NCBI RefSeq assembly: GCF_029958905.1
Contig: NZ_CP124613.1
Coordinates: 1,272,405 to 1,336,404, forward strand
Reading direction: 5' to 3'
DNA: 64,000 nt
DNA from: Vibrio sp. YMD68
GTDB lineage: Bacteria > Pseudomonadota > Gammaproteobacteria > Enterobacterales > Vibrionaceae
A program made the position numbers and the translations under genes. This document shows positions 35,321 to 43,424 of the stretch, in pieces (the stretch's first letter is position 1; the number at the start of each line of letters is the position of its first letter). The notes under the pieces are model-generated. The model was not told where the DNA came from. It ran no database searches and worked only from the letters and a program-made list of their open reading frames with translations.

Positions 35321-36119
35321 CACTGAGTGCGAATTGAATTTGTTCTGAAGAATACCCTTTTCGGCTTAGCATTGCGTACGCTTTGCTGCGCTCTTTATGA
35401 ATATTCAGATCGTACGATTTCTTTTCCAACTGCTCTAAACACGCGCTATAAAAATCGATTTCTCCTGAGTCAACGAGCTTGTCGATCAAGGCGTCGAGAT
35501 CCGTCACGTCTATTTTTCGCTGACGTAGTTCTTGACGAATCACCGTTAACCCTTTGCCTTTACGAACATATTTCAGCACTTCCTTCTCAAGATCGGCTTT
35601 TTCAGCTTTGATTTCTAGGTTTGAACGTAACTGAGCAAAACTGGGATGCTGCCGAAGGCTTTCGTTAATTTGAGCGTAACTGAAACCGCGTTTTTGTAGC
35701 GCGGCCACGAGCTTTTCTTTGCTCATGGTGAATTCTTGATAATAGTGATTCACTCGTTCGGTCAGTATCGTCTGTTCATCGATTTGTCGCTCTTGCTTTA
35801 CTTTCTCGATGGCCTCCTGGATCAGCGCACCAGCTATGCCTTTCTTCTTCAATTTTTCCAGAATATAACCCGAGCCGTACTCACTGGAAAAAGCGCGCTC
35901 TGCAAACTGTTCAGCGAATTCATTATCTGGCTTCAGATAATCTAACCGGCGCAGCTTTTCTATTGTCTGAGTGATCCAATCTTCGTTATCGGTTTTGATT
36001 CGAAGCTTGTTGATCAACTCGCTTTCGGTCAGATCGCGCTGGCCCAAATGCCACATGGCTGAGTTCATGACACTTTCTATGCGTGTTGCCTTTTTGACTC
36101 GATTCTGATCAGTATGCAA
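35310..36119 (-). CDS. RecX-like protein with extended tandem helical repeats
   Basis: A 269-residue, highly charged helical protein. It consists of repeated three-helix units like those of RecX: WHLGQRDLTESELINKLRIK, GYILEKLKKKGIAGALIQEAI, LVAALQKRGFSYAQINESL, VLKYVRKGKGLTVIRQELRQR, and AYAMLSRKGYSSEQIQFAL. Classic RecX has about 150 residues and three repeats, so this form is almost twice as long. RecX binds RecA filaments and inhibits recombination; whether this one does is not known. Translation probably begins at TTG at 36119 because GAGG lies eight bases upstream; an internal ATG at 36068 is the alternative. Confidence 0.72.
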   Translation of the reverse strand: MHTDQNRVKKATRIESVMNSAMWHLGQRDLTESELINKLRIKTDNEDWITQTIEKLRRLDYLKPDNEFAEQFAERAFSSEYGSGYILEKLKKKGIAGALIQEAIEKVKQERQIDEQTILTERVNHYYQEFTMSKEKLVAALQKRGFSYAQINESLRQHPSFAQLRSNLEIKAEKADLEKEVLKYVRKGKGLTVIRQELRQRKIDVTDLDALIDKLVDSGEIDFYSACLEQLEKKSYDLNIHKERSKAYAMLSRKGYSSEQIQFALSESS

Positions 36120-36297
36120 ATGACGGCCTCTAAAATTTCACGTTTGTCTGTTTGTTTATTTGTTTATTTGTTTAACGAGCGAACAAACAAAAATAACTCT
36201 CCACCGAAATGCGGTGGGTTAAGTCAACTGGAAGTGTGTCAGGGATACCAACCTTTGTAAATTGGTATTCGGTCGTCAATCTCCCAACCCTACCATG

Positions 36298-36326
36298 AAA
36301 AAAAGGACATCAATGTGATGTCCTTT
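36298..36326 (-). terminator. Terminator of the glycerate operon
   Basis: Arms GGACATCA/TGATGTCC with a 3-base loop. The minus-strand RNA continues into seven U residues, 43 bp downstream of the glycerate kinase stop. The opposite strand has only CTTTGG, so direction is clear. Confidence 0.85.
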
Positions 36327-36368
36327 GGTGTCAGATTTACTCTACATTAAAATCATTCTTTCATTCAG

Positions 36369-37502
36369 TTACAGCCGAATCGACAGGGCTTTTGCAACAT
36401 TTCTAGACGTCATTTCAATATTAAATGCGGCCTCTTTTAGCGCCGTTGGTAGATCCGTAGCGCCAAGAACAACGCTGTAGACCGCATCAATACCATGCTC
36501 ATAAACCACGTTGCAATCTGCTGCTGTCGACCCAGCGATCGCGATGACAGGAAGCTTAAACTGTTTTGCGACACGCGCGACGCCTATCGGGGTTTTCCCA
36601 TGAATGGTTTGGCTATCGATACGGCCTTCACCCGTAATAACCAGGTTCGCGCTCTTTACCACCTTTTCAAGGTTTACCGCATCCATAACAATGCTGATCC
36701 CGGGCCGTAACGTGGCGTTAAACATCCCAATGAGTGCGGCACCTAAGCCTCCTGCGGCCCCAGCGCCTGCAACGTCTTTAATGTCTTTACCTGTGGTTTC
36801 AGCGATCACTTTTGCATAATGCGCAAGGTTAGCGTCTAAGGTATCAATCATCTCAGATGTTGCCCCTTTTTGAGGGCCAAACACATGGGAAGCCCCTTTT
36901 ATGCCACACAATGGGTTGTCCACATCGCAAGCAACTTCGAGAGAAACGCTTTGTAAACGCGGATCGAGTTCGGTTAAATCAATGCTCACTAAGTTCTTGA
37001 GTGCGCCACCACCGTAGGCCAAGTCGTTGCCATGTTTGTCGATAAGCTTTGCACCGAGAGCTTGTGCCATGCCTGTACCACCATCGTTGGTCGCGCTGCC
37101 ACCTAAACCGATAATGATGTGTTTTACCCCTTTGTCGAGCGCACCTTTAATCAGCTCGCCCGTACCATATGAAGTGGTTAATAATGGATTGCGTTTATTG
37201 CGTTCAACAAGGTCAAGCCCTGAAGCGGCTGCCATTTCAATGACAGCCGTCGAGCCATCACCAACCAAGCCAAAGAAACCCTCAACCCTATCACCCATTG
37301 GACCGGTGACTTGCTGTTCAACAATGATTCCTCCCGTCGCGTCAACAAGAGATTGAACGGTTCCTTCTCCGCCATCTGCCATCGGTAACTTAACGTATTC
37401 CGCATTGGGCATCACTTGTTTGAAGCCACGTTCAATCGCACAAGCCACTTCCATTGCTGTTAAGCTTTCTTTGTAAGAATCCGGAGCAATAACCACTTTC
37501 AT
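36369..37502 (-). CDS. garK: Glycerate kinase (GarK/GlxK type)
   Basis: A 377-residue glycerate kinase of the bacterial type 2 family (about 380 residues is usual). Clear segments are VVIAPDSYKESLTAMEVACAIERG at the N-terminus, LPMADGGEGTVQSLVDATGG, IIGLGGSATNDGGTGMAQALGAKL and VITGEGRIDSQTIHGKTPIGVAR. It phosphorylates D-glycerate to 2-phosphoglycerate, feeding glycolysis. AGGAAAT lies before the ATG. It follows a GntP permease by 22 bp and a CdaR-type activator gene lies upstream, so the three form a glycerate or sugar-acid uptake unit. Confidence 0.93.
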   Translation of the reverse strand: MKVVIAPDSYKESLTAMEVACAIERGFKQVMPNAEYVKLPMADGGEGTVQSLVDATGGIIVEQQVTGPMGDRVEGFFGLVGDGSTAVIEMAAASGLDLVERNKRNPLLTTSYGTGELIKGALDKGVKHIIIGLGGSATNDGGTGMAQALGAKLIDKHGNDLAYGGGALKNLVSIDLTELDPRLQSVSLEVACDVDNPLCGIKGASHVFGPQKGATSEMIDTLDANLAHYAKVIAETTGKDIKDVAGAGAAGGLGAALIGMFNATLRPGISIVMDAVNLEKVVKSANLVITGEGRIDSQTIHGKTPIGVARVAKQFKLPVIAIAGSTAADCNVVYEHGIDAVYSVVLGATDLPTALKEAAFNIEMTSRNVAKALSIRL

Positions 37503-37524
37503 AGAGATTTCCTAATTTTTATTG

Positions 37525-38880
37525 TTATAAAAGGACAAGGCTTAAGATATACACCAATGTCATTGCAGTAATGCCCTGTACTAACGTCGCCATCGTTTGT
37601 GCTCGGTATGCTAAGCCGACTGACATGCGGCTGAATTGAGACACGACCCAGAAGAAGCTGTCGTTAGCGTGTGACACGGTCATTGCACCAGCGCCTATCG
37701 CCATCACGGTCAATACACGGCCCATTTCCGAATCAAGCCCTAATTGCGCTAGCATCGGAGCAACCAAGGCAGATGTGGTCACTAGAGCAACGGTCGACGA
37801 ACCTTGCGCCGATTTTAGCGCCGCAGCGACAATAAATGGCATGAAGATACCCACACCCAGTGCCGATAATGTCGTACCAAGGTAGTCACCGAGCGGCGTC
37901 GCTTTTAGTACCGCACCAAACGCACCACCTGCACCAGTGATCAATAGGATTGGCGCAGCAGACAGAATACCTTGATTAATGCGCTCGCCAAACTCTTCAA
38001 TTTTGTTACTGGCTTTAAGCAAACGAGTCGCCAGTAGTAAACCAATAAATAACGCTGTTAACGGCTGACCTAAGAAATTCAAGACATCGTAGACGACCCC
38101 TTCACCGAGAGGCAGGCTTGGGAAACGGGCAATGGATCCAAAACAGATAAGCAAAATAGGCACAAAAATAGGGGCGAATGCTTGGGTTGCCGTTGGTAAT
38201 TCACCGTAAGAGGCTTTTAGTGTTTTCCAATCTTGACTTGCTGCTTCAAATTCTTCAGCTTTTACATCTGGCTCTACGTCTTTAAAACGATTTGCCCATA
38301 ACATACCCGCCAAAGATGCAGCCGCGGCGACAAAGATACCCACACCAATGACTAAACCTAGATTAGACTCTAATCCCAGATTACCCGCAGCCGCAATTGG
38401 GCCTGGCGTTGGAGGAATGAAAGTATGCGTAGCATAAAGACCCGCAGCCAACGCCACGCTCATAGCAACACTGGAGGTTTTTAACCGGTGAGCTAAAGAC
38501 TCTTTCAATGAATTTAAAATCACGAAGCCCGAGTCACAAAAAACAGGAACGGAAACAATGTACCCAATGATCGTCATGGTCAGTGTTGGGTACCGCTCAC
38601 CCAGTACTTTAATGACGGTGTCTGCCATGGTGATGGCAGCGCCGCTTTTTTCTAGTATCACACCAATGATGGTGCCGAGGACAATAACAAGACCAATATA
38701 GCCGAGTATTCCACCAAAGCCTGAGGCGATGGTTTTCGCAATGCTGTCAGCCGGTAATCCGTAGGCAAAAGCGGCAATAAATGCAGCTAGAATCAATGAT
38801 AAAAATGGGTGTAGTTTGTATTTGGTTGTAGAGAGGACGATGAATGCTATCACCCCCAATAGTATGAGAACTAGGGTCAT
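37525..38880 (-). CDS. GntP family permease, probably for glycerate or a sugar acid
   Basis: A 451-residue permease with about 12-14 hydrophobic segments. GntP landmarks are ASGFGGILGYIGLVIVLGTIIGVILEKSGAA, the central HTFIPPTPGPIAAAGNLG motif and the late HANDSFFWVVSQFS motif. The family imports gluconate, glycerate and related hydroxy acids by proton symport. Its operon partner is glycerate kinase, so glycerate is the most likely substrate. AAGGA lies seven bases before the ATG. Confidence 0.9.
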   Translation of the reverse strand: MTLVLILLGVIAFIVLSTTKYKLHPFLSLILAAFIAAFAYGLPADSIAKTIASGFGGILGYIGLVIVLGTIIGVILEKSGAAITMADTVIKVLGERYPTLTMTIIGYIVSVPVFCDSGFVILNSLKESLAHRLKTSSVAMSVALAAGLYATHTFIPPTPGPIAAAGNLGLESNLGLVIGVGIFVAAAASLAGMLWANRFKDVEPDVKAEEFEAASQDWKTLKASYGELPTATQAFAPIFVPILLICFGSIARFPSLPLGEGVVYDVLNFLGQPLTALFIGLLLATRLLKASNKIEEFGERINQGILSAAPILLITGAGGAFGAVLKATPLGDYLGTTLSALGVGIFMPFIVAAALKSAQGSSTVALVTTSALVAPMLAQLGLDSEMGRVLTVMAIGAGAMTVSHANDSFFWVVSQFSRMSVGLAYRAQTMATLVQGITAMTLVYILSLVLL

Positions 38881-39033
38881 GGTAATTCCTTTTTTGTTAT
38901 GTAATTTGTATCCAGTACTTGATGACTGCCGATACTGGGTTTGCCTGTAGGGGACGTCGTTATTATCAAACGAACTCAGTCAGTTTCCTTTGGGCAAGCG
39001 TACAAATTATTCACACTATCAATATTTTATTAC

Positions 39034-39047
39034 TGTGCACTTGCACA
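39034..39047. promoter_or_regulatory. TGTGCA-N2-TGCACA palindrome upstream of the glycerate permease gene
   Basis: A perfect 6-bp inverted repeat with a 2-base centre lies between the regulator and the permease genes, about 155 bp before the permease start. It is a candidate activator site for the CdaR-type protein; similar spacing is known for activators, but the CdaR motif itself is not something I can verify here. Confidence 0.35.
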
Positions 39048-39062
39048 ATTAACAGCCGGGTA

Positions 39063-40205
39063 TTACTGACTTTTCAAAGCGAGATAGAGCTCAATAGAAT
39101 CATCTAACTTATTGATATTTAAACCTGTAATCTCTTCAACTCTGTCTAATCGGTATCTCAGTGTATTCCTATGAATATGTAATAAACGACAAGTTCGAGC
39201 TAAATCACAGTCTTGAGAAAAATAGCAATTGAGCGTTTTAATCAATACTCCCTTGCTGTCTTTTTCATTCAATCTATTGATTGGAGCCATCAATAATTCT
39301 TTTTTCCAAGCGTCCTGTTTTATGCTGCTTATAAAGACAGACAGCTTGTGATCATCAAAAAACAGGGTGCTTTGGGCCGTTGGTACACTGGAATCCAATG
39401 TGGCTTTCGCCGTTTCATAGGATCTCGCGAGGCCAAGTAAACCAGGGAAGTAACCGCCAACAAATATCTGGATGGTAAAATCACACTCTTTTTTGGCCCG
39501 TCTAGCCAGCTTTTTGACCCGTTCTTTTTCCGCGTCTATACACCACTGATCCTCTTTAGTCGTAATGGGTTTAAGGACTACCACCTCATTTTGGGATACG
39601 GAAACAATACCGACGATATTGTCTCTGGCTGGGTACTCCAATAAATCAACGAGCTTTTGCAACTGCTCTTGTGTCACCGATTGATTCGGCTTTGGAACCA
39701 CTTTCACCAGCGCCGCCACTCTCGGTTGGGTAAGGTCCAAATCCAAACGCTCTGCAATCGACATCAGTTGATTGTCACTTAAACTCGATCCTTCAATCAG
39801 TTGGCTTAGCAACTCCTCACGGTGTCGATTGTTCCATTGCATCTGCGCCATCATTGCGGCTTGTTCAATGATTAACTCAGCCGTCATTTGAACCAGTTCA
39901 CCAAAACTTCTCACATCATCAGGGACACCAGAAACCCCCACCACGCCGATGACTTGATCCTGATACAGGATGGGGCAGTTAATCCCTTCTTTGACACCAT
40001 TTAATGTACTCGCCACGGTTTTGTTGATTTCTACGGTCCGATTGTCATGAATCGCTAACAGCGCTCCTTCATGAGTACGATGTAATCGAGCCGGATCGCT
40101 TGAACCGATGATTTGCCCATTTTCATCCATGACGTTGACAGGGTATTGAATGATCTTACTGGCTCTTTCTACAATCTGACGTGCGATCAGTGAATTTAAC
40201 TGCAT
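39063..40205 (-). CDS. cdaR: CdaR-type sugar-diacid/glycerate regulator
   Basis: A 380-residue regulator matching CdaR (E. coli about 385). The N-terminal diacid-recognition domain (about 1-135) shows IARQIVERASKIIQYPVNVMDENG and CPILYQDQVIGVVGVSG. A GGDEF-like degenerate central part follows, then the PucR-type C-terminal helix-turn-helix with CRLLHIHRNTLRYRLDRVEEITGLN. CdaR in E. coli activates glucarate, galactarate and glycerate genes. Here it lies directly upstream of the glycerate permease and kinase, on the same strand, and is divergent from an AEC transporter gene. Confidence 0.9.
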   Translation of the reverse strand: MQLNSLIARQIVERASKIIQYPVNVMDENGQIIGSSDPARLHRTHEGALLAIHDNRTVEINKTVASTLNGVKEGINCPILYQDQVIGVVGVSGVPDDVRSFGELVQMTAELIIEQAAMMAQMQWNNRHREELLSQLIEGSSLSDNQLMSIAERLDLDLTQPRVAALVKVVPKPNQSVTQEQLQKLVDLLEYPARDNIVGIVSVSQNEVVVLKPITTKEDQWCIDAEKERVKKLARRAKKECDFTIQIFVGGYFPGLLGLARSYETAKATLDSSVPTAQSTLFFDDHKLSVFISSIKQDAWKKELLMAPINRLNEKDSKGVLIKTLNCYFSQDCDLARTCRLLHIHRNTLRYRLDRVEEITGLNINKLDDSIELYLALKSQ

Positions 40206-40416
40206 GGTGGAAGCTCTTAAGGTTAACTGACATTCAGTATATCCAAACTGCGCTTATGTTTTTGTACTGAATAGAAAATATTCCAACCCACTCTTATTTC
40301 TTTCCGCATTTCACCTCATTTTCATCAACATGCATAAGGCAAGTGACGAGGCCCTAAAATATTGCTAACGTAATGCAGCCATGCCTTTTTACCTTCGTAT
40401 TTTCTAGAGGAACTGT

Positions 40417-41292
40417 ATGTTCGAGCAAGTGATTAATATCTTATTTCCCGTCTTTGCTCTTGCGTTCGTTGGCTTTGCTGTTGGTCGATGGTTAAAACCA
40501 GATTTCAAACCGATCAATCAAATCAATATGAGTGTTTGTATCCCCGCATTAGTATTTGCCTCGCTGGCGACCATGCCTCTTGATACAGAACAGCTTCCCC
40601 TCATTTACGCCTCTTTGGTTGCGATCCTGGTACCGGGCCTGCTCATGATTCCGATCTGTAAATACCTGGGTCTAAATTTCAAAGCATGGGCGCCGCCTCA
40701 TATGTTTCGTAATAGTGGTAATCTGGCCATCCCACTTTTTACTTATACCTTTGGTGATGCGGCTTTAGCTCCTGCGGTTTTACTGTTTGTTATGTCGGCC
40801 TGTGTCCACATTAGTATTGGCTTAGCGTTGCTTAGCGAGGGAAATCCTTTTAAGCAAATCTTCTCCATGCCCGTATTTTTAGCGGCCGCACTTGCGATGT
40901 TTCTCAACCTATCAGGGATCGTTGTTTGGAACCCGCTCATCGAAGCCACTTCACTTCTGGGGCAGGCCGCGGTTCCCATTATGTTGCTATCTCTTGGTTC
41001 TCAAATGGTTAATCTGCGCTTTAGTGGGCTTAAAATCGGATTACTCAGTACACTTCAATCTTTAGCGACTGGGGCGGTCGCATTTGCAATTATTTACTGG
41101 TTGATCCCACTGCCAACGCTTCACCTACAAATGATGGTGCTATTCACTATGCTTCCACCTGCTGTGATGAACTATCTCTTTGCGGAACGGTTTGAAGTTG
41201 AACCTGATAAGGTTGCGTCGATGGTTTTGTTTGGTAACTTTCTCAGTGTGGCCACGTTACCCTTGCTGCTGATTTTTGCACTCTCCTTGTAA
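40417..41292 (+). CDS. AEC family transporter
   Basis: A 291-residue membrane protein with about ten hydrophobic segments in two five-helix halves, as in the auxin efflux carrier family. Segments include VGFAVGRWLKPDFKPINQINMSVCIPALVFASL, FRNSGNLAIPLFTYTFGD (the conserved NxGNxGxP-like motif in helix 4), and AAVPIMLLSLGSQMV. Bacterial members export or exchange small organic acids such as malonate or lactate. GAGGAAC precedes the ATG. It is divergent from cdaR, so it may handle organic acids under that regulator; this is inference. Confidence 0.87.
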   Translation: MFEQVINILFPVFALAFVGFAVGRWLKPDFKPINQINMSVCIPALVFASLATMPLDTEQLPLIYASLVAILVPGLLMIPICKYLGLNFKAWAPPHMFRNSGNLAIPLFTYTFGDAALAPAVLLFVMSACVHISIGLALLSEGNPFKQIFSMPVFLAAALAMFLNLSGIVVWNPLIEATSLLGQAAVPIMLLSLGSQMVNLRFSGLKIGLLSTLQSLATGAVAFAIIYWLIPLPTLHLQMMVLFTMLPPAVMNYLFAERFEVEPDKVASMVLFGNFLSVATLPLLLIFALSL

Positions 41293-41472
41293 ATTTTCAC
41301 CGAGGCTGACGGAACTTCAGTTATAGGGGGCTAGAAAGAAAGGGAAGGAAATTACAAATAATGAAGAAGATAAATGAGCAAACAGCCGCTGTTGGTCCAT
41401 TGAACGAAGCACACGTAACGACGGCTTGATTACGTGCAGGAAAAGTAAACATTAGAGGGTTAAGGGAAGCGA

Positions 41473-42057
41473 TTAACTGCGAATATACGTCAGTAACTGC
41501 TGACTCAACCGGCCAAGAGATCCCGCCACTGGATGGGTATACGAAAAAGTCCGGATACCATAAATACCCATGACTAAAAACTGCGACAATTCCTCACAAT
41601 CTTTATCTTCGGATATTTCTTTATCTTGCTGAGCTTGGCGGAGTTTTTCAGTAAAGGCTTGCTGCCAATCATTGAGCATTTTACTGATGATGTTTTCAAC
41701 TTCTTCATCTTGATCGGCCAATTCATTCAAGGCCTTCTGCAGCAAGCAGTGCTTAATTTGAGCTCTTTCACACTCTTCTACTACGCTATCAAGGTACGCT
41801 TCCAATCCTTCCATGACGGTAGTTTTGCTGTCGAACACAGCCATAAATTCATTGTTTCTTTCTAGACGATATTGATTAAGCGCAGCAACCAGTAGCCCTC
41901 GTTTATTTTCAAACGCGCAATAGATTGAGCCCGGGTGCAACCCTGTGGCTTTTTTCAAATCTTGCATACTGGTTTTACTGTAACCCTTACTGATAAAGGC
42001 ATCCATTGCTGACCGTAGTACTTTTTCTCGATCAAACTCTGCACTGCGCATATTCAT
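41473..42057 (-). CDS. TetR/AcrR family regulator of the adjacent alkene reductase
   Basis: About 194 residues from the ATG at 42057, with AAGG close upstream; nearby GTG and ATG codons are alternatives. The N-terminal helix-turn-helix is REKVLRSAMDAFISKGYSKTSMQDLKKATGLHPGSIYCAFENKRGLL. The ligand domain carries Cys in SIYCAF, EECERA, IKHCLL and DKDCEE, so redox or electrophile sensing is possible, as for NemR in E. coli, although the sequence is not a close NemR match. It is divergent from the reductase gene and three TTGAATG-type palindromes lie between them. Confidence 0.87.
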   Translation of the reverse strand: MNMRSAEFDREKVLRSAMDAFISKGYSKTSMQDLKKATGLHPGSIYCAFENKRGLLVAALNQYRLERNNEFMAVFDSKTTVMEGLEAYLDSVVEECERAQIKHCLLQKALNELADQDEEVENIISKMLNDWQQAFTEKLRQAQQDKEISEDKDCEELSQFLVMGIYGIRTFSYTHPVAGSLGRLSQQLLTYIRS

Positions 42058-42094
42058 TCTCACCTTTGCTGACTGTCGCTCATACTACCCTATT

Positions 42095-42161
42095 TTGAAC
42101 AATCATTCAAAATAGTACTTGAATGATCATTCAACTTAGTCTAATTTGAATGGGCATTCAA
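42095..42161. promoter_or_regulatory. Three TTGAATG palindromic operators
   Basis: Sixteen-bp inverted repeats at 42095-42110 (one degenerate arm), 42119-42134 (TTGAATGATCATTCAA, perfect) and 42146-42161 (perfect 7-bp arms around GG). Centre spacing is 24 and 27 bp. They fill the gap between the TetR-family gene and the reductase gene, so they are the expected autoregulatory operators. Confidence 0.75.
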
Positions 42162-42191
42162 GAAATAGACACTCAGACCATAAGGATCAGC

Positions 42192-43232
42192 ATGGAAAAC
42201 TTATTTGAACCGCTAAGCCTCAACGATACGATTACACTGAAAAACCGTATTTTAATGGCGCCACTCACTCGCTGTATGGCCGATGAGAACTTAGTCCCTA
42301 CCCAACAAATGGTGGATTACTATGCTCGCCGTGCTGACACTGGGCTGATCATTTCTGAAGCTGTCATTATTCGACCAGATGGACAAGGGTATCCAAATAC
42401 ACCAGGCCTATTTAGTGAAGACCAAATTAGCGGTTGGAAAAAAGTCACCGATGCCGTTCATAGCAATGGTGGAAAGATTTTTGCTCAACTTTGGCATACA
42501 GGGCGTGTCGCGCACCCACATTTTTTCGATGGCGACTTTGTACTAGCCCCCTCTGCCATCGCGGTTGAAGGATCGGTACCCCGAATGCGTGAACTCACAT
42601 ACACCGTACCAAAACCGGCATCGAGAGATGAAATAGAACAACTGGTCAACGACTACAGCCAAGCCGCAGAAAACGCGATTGAAGCAGGCTTTGATGGCGT
42701 AGAAATTCACGGTGCCAATGGGTATTTGATTGATCAGTTCCTGCATTACAGCAGTAATGTTCGTGATGATGAATTTGGTGGGAACCCTATCAACATGGTT
42801 CGTTTCCCTCTCGCGGTTATTGATGCCATTAGTGCTAAAATCGGTGAAGATCGCACGGCTCTGCGTGTCTCTCCTGGGGCATATTTCAATATTGATAGCG
42901 ATGATCGCGATAGAGATGTCTTCGATCACTTACTGACTGAGCTGGAAAAACGCAATCTTGCTTATCTTCATGTTGGCATCTTCGATGACTCCATGACATT
43001 TGATTATTTGGGCGGAAGCGCTTCCAGTTATCTGCGTGCAAACTACTCGAAAACATTAGTGGGCGTTGGAAGTTATACCGCCGAAACGGGCAGTGAAGCG
43101 ATTAAAGCGAATAAGTTTGATTTACTTGCTATTGGTCGCCCTCTTATAGCCAACCCTGATTACGTTGCCAAAGTAAAATCTGGCAAGGAAATTGTCACCT
43201 ATTCAGACGATATGCTGATGACGCTCGTTTAA
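42192..43232 (+). CDS. nemA: Alkene reductase, old yellow enzyme family (NemA type)
   Basis: About 346 residues from the ATG at 42192, which has AAGGA six bases upstream; an upstream in-frame ATG lies inside operator 3. OYE features: MAPLTRCMADENLVPTQQMVDYYARRADTGLIISEA, QLWHTGRVAHP, the HGANGYLIDQFLH substrate-site His/Asn pair, and LAIGRPLIANPD for FMN phosphate. It reduces electrophilic alkenes, N-ethylmaleimide and nitrate esters with NADPH. Control by the divergent TetR-family regulator through the three palindromes is likely. Confidence 0.93.
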   Translation: MENLFEPLSLNDTITLKNRILMAPLTRCMADENLVPTQQMVDYYARRADTGLIISEAVIIRPDGQGYPNTPGLFSEDQISGWKKVTDAVHSNGGKIFAQLWHTGRVAHPHFFDGDFVLAPSAIAVEGSVPRMRELTYTVPKPASRDEIEQLVNDYSQAAENAIEAGFDGVEIHGANGYLIDQFLHYSSNVRDDEFGGNPINMVRFPLAVIDAISAKIGEDRTALRVSPGAYFNIDSDDRDRDVFDHLLTELEKRNLAYLHVGIFDDSMTFDYLGGSASSYLRANYSKTLVGVGSYTAETGSEAIKANKFDLLAIGRPLIANPDYVAKVKSGKEIVTYSDDMLMTLV

Positions 43233-43290
43233 GCTAAATTTCAATCCATCCCTGTCTAACTTTTGATCCATTTTTTCTTGAGCATTACTT

Positions 43291-43319
43291 TGCCGTCAAT
43301 ACTATTGACGGCATTTTTT
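43291..43319 (+). terminator. Terminator of the alkene reductase gene
   Basis: Perfect arms TGCCGTCAA/TTGACGGCA around a 5-base loop, followed by six T residues on the plus strand, 58 bp after the stop codon. Confidence 0.88.
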
Positions 43320-43424
43320 ATTTACCTCAAAGACCGTGCACGCAATGTTCGTTATTCAAGGTTTAGTCACTCAAGGTTGAGCAGCTCAGTATTCAGAGAA
43401 TCAAGGTTAGCTTGTTCAAGCGCC

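Noticed and set aside
41361..41429. 22-codon plus-strand frame beginning MKKINEQTAAV
   Set aside because: It has an acceptable GGAAGG upstream, but it is very short, lies between two convergent gene ends and shows no family or coupling to a neighbour.
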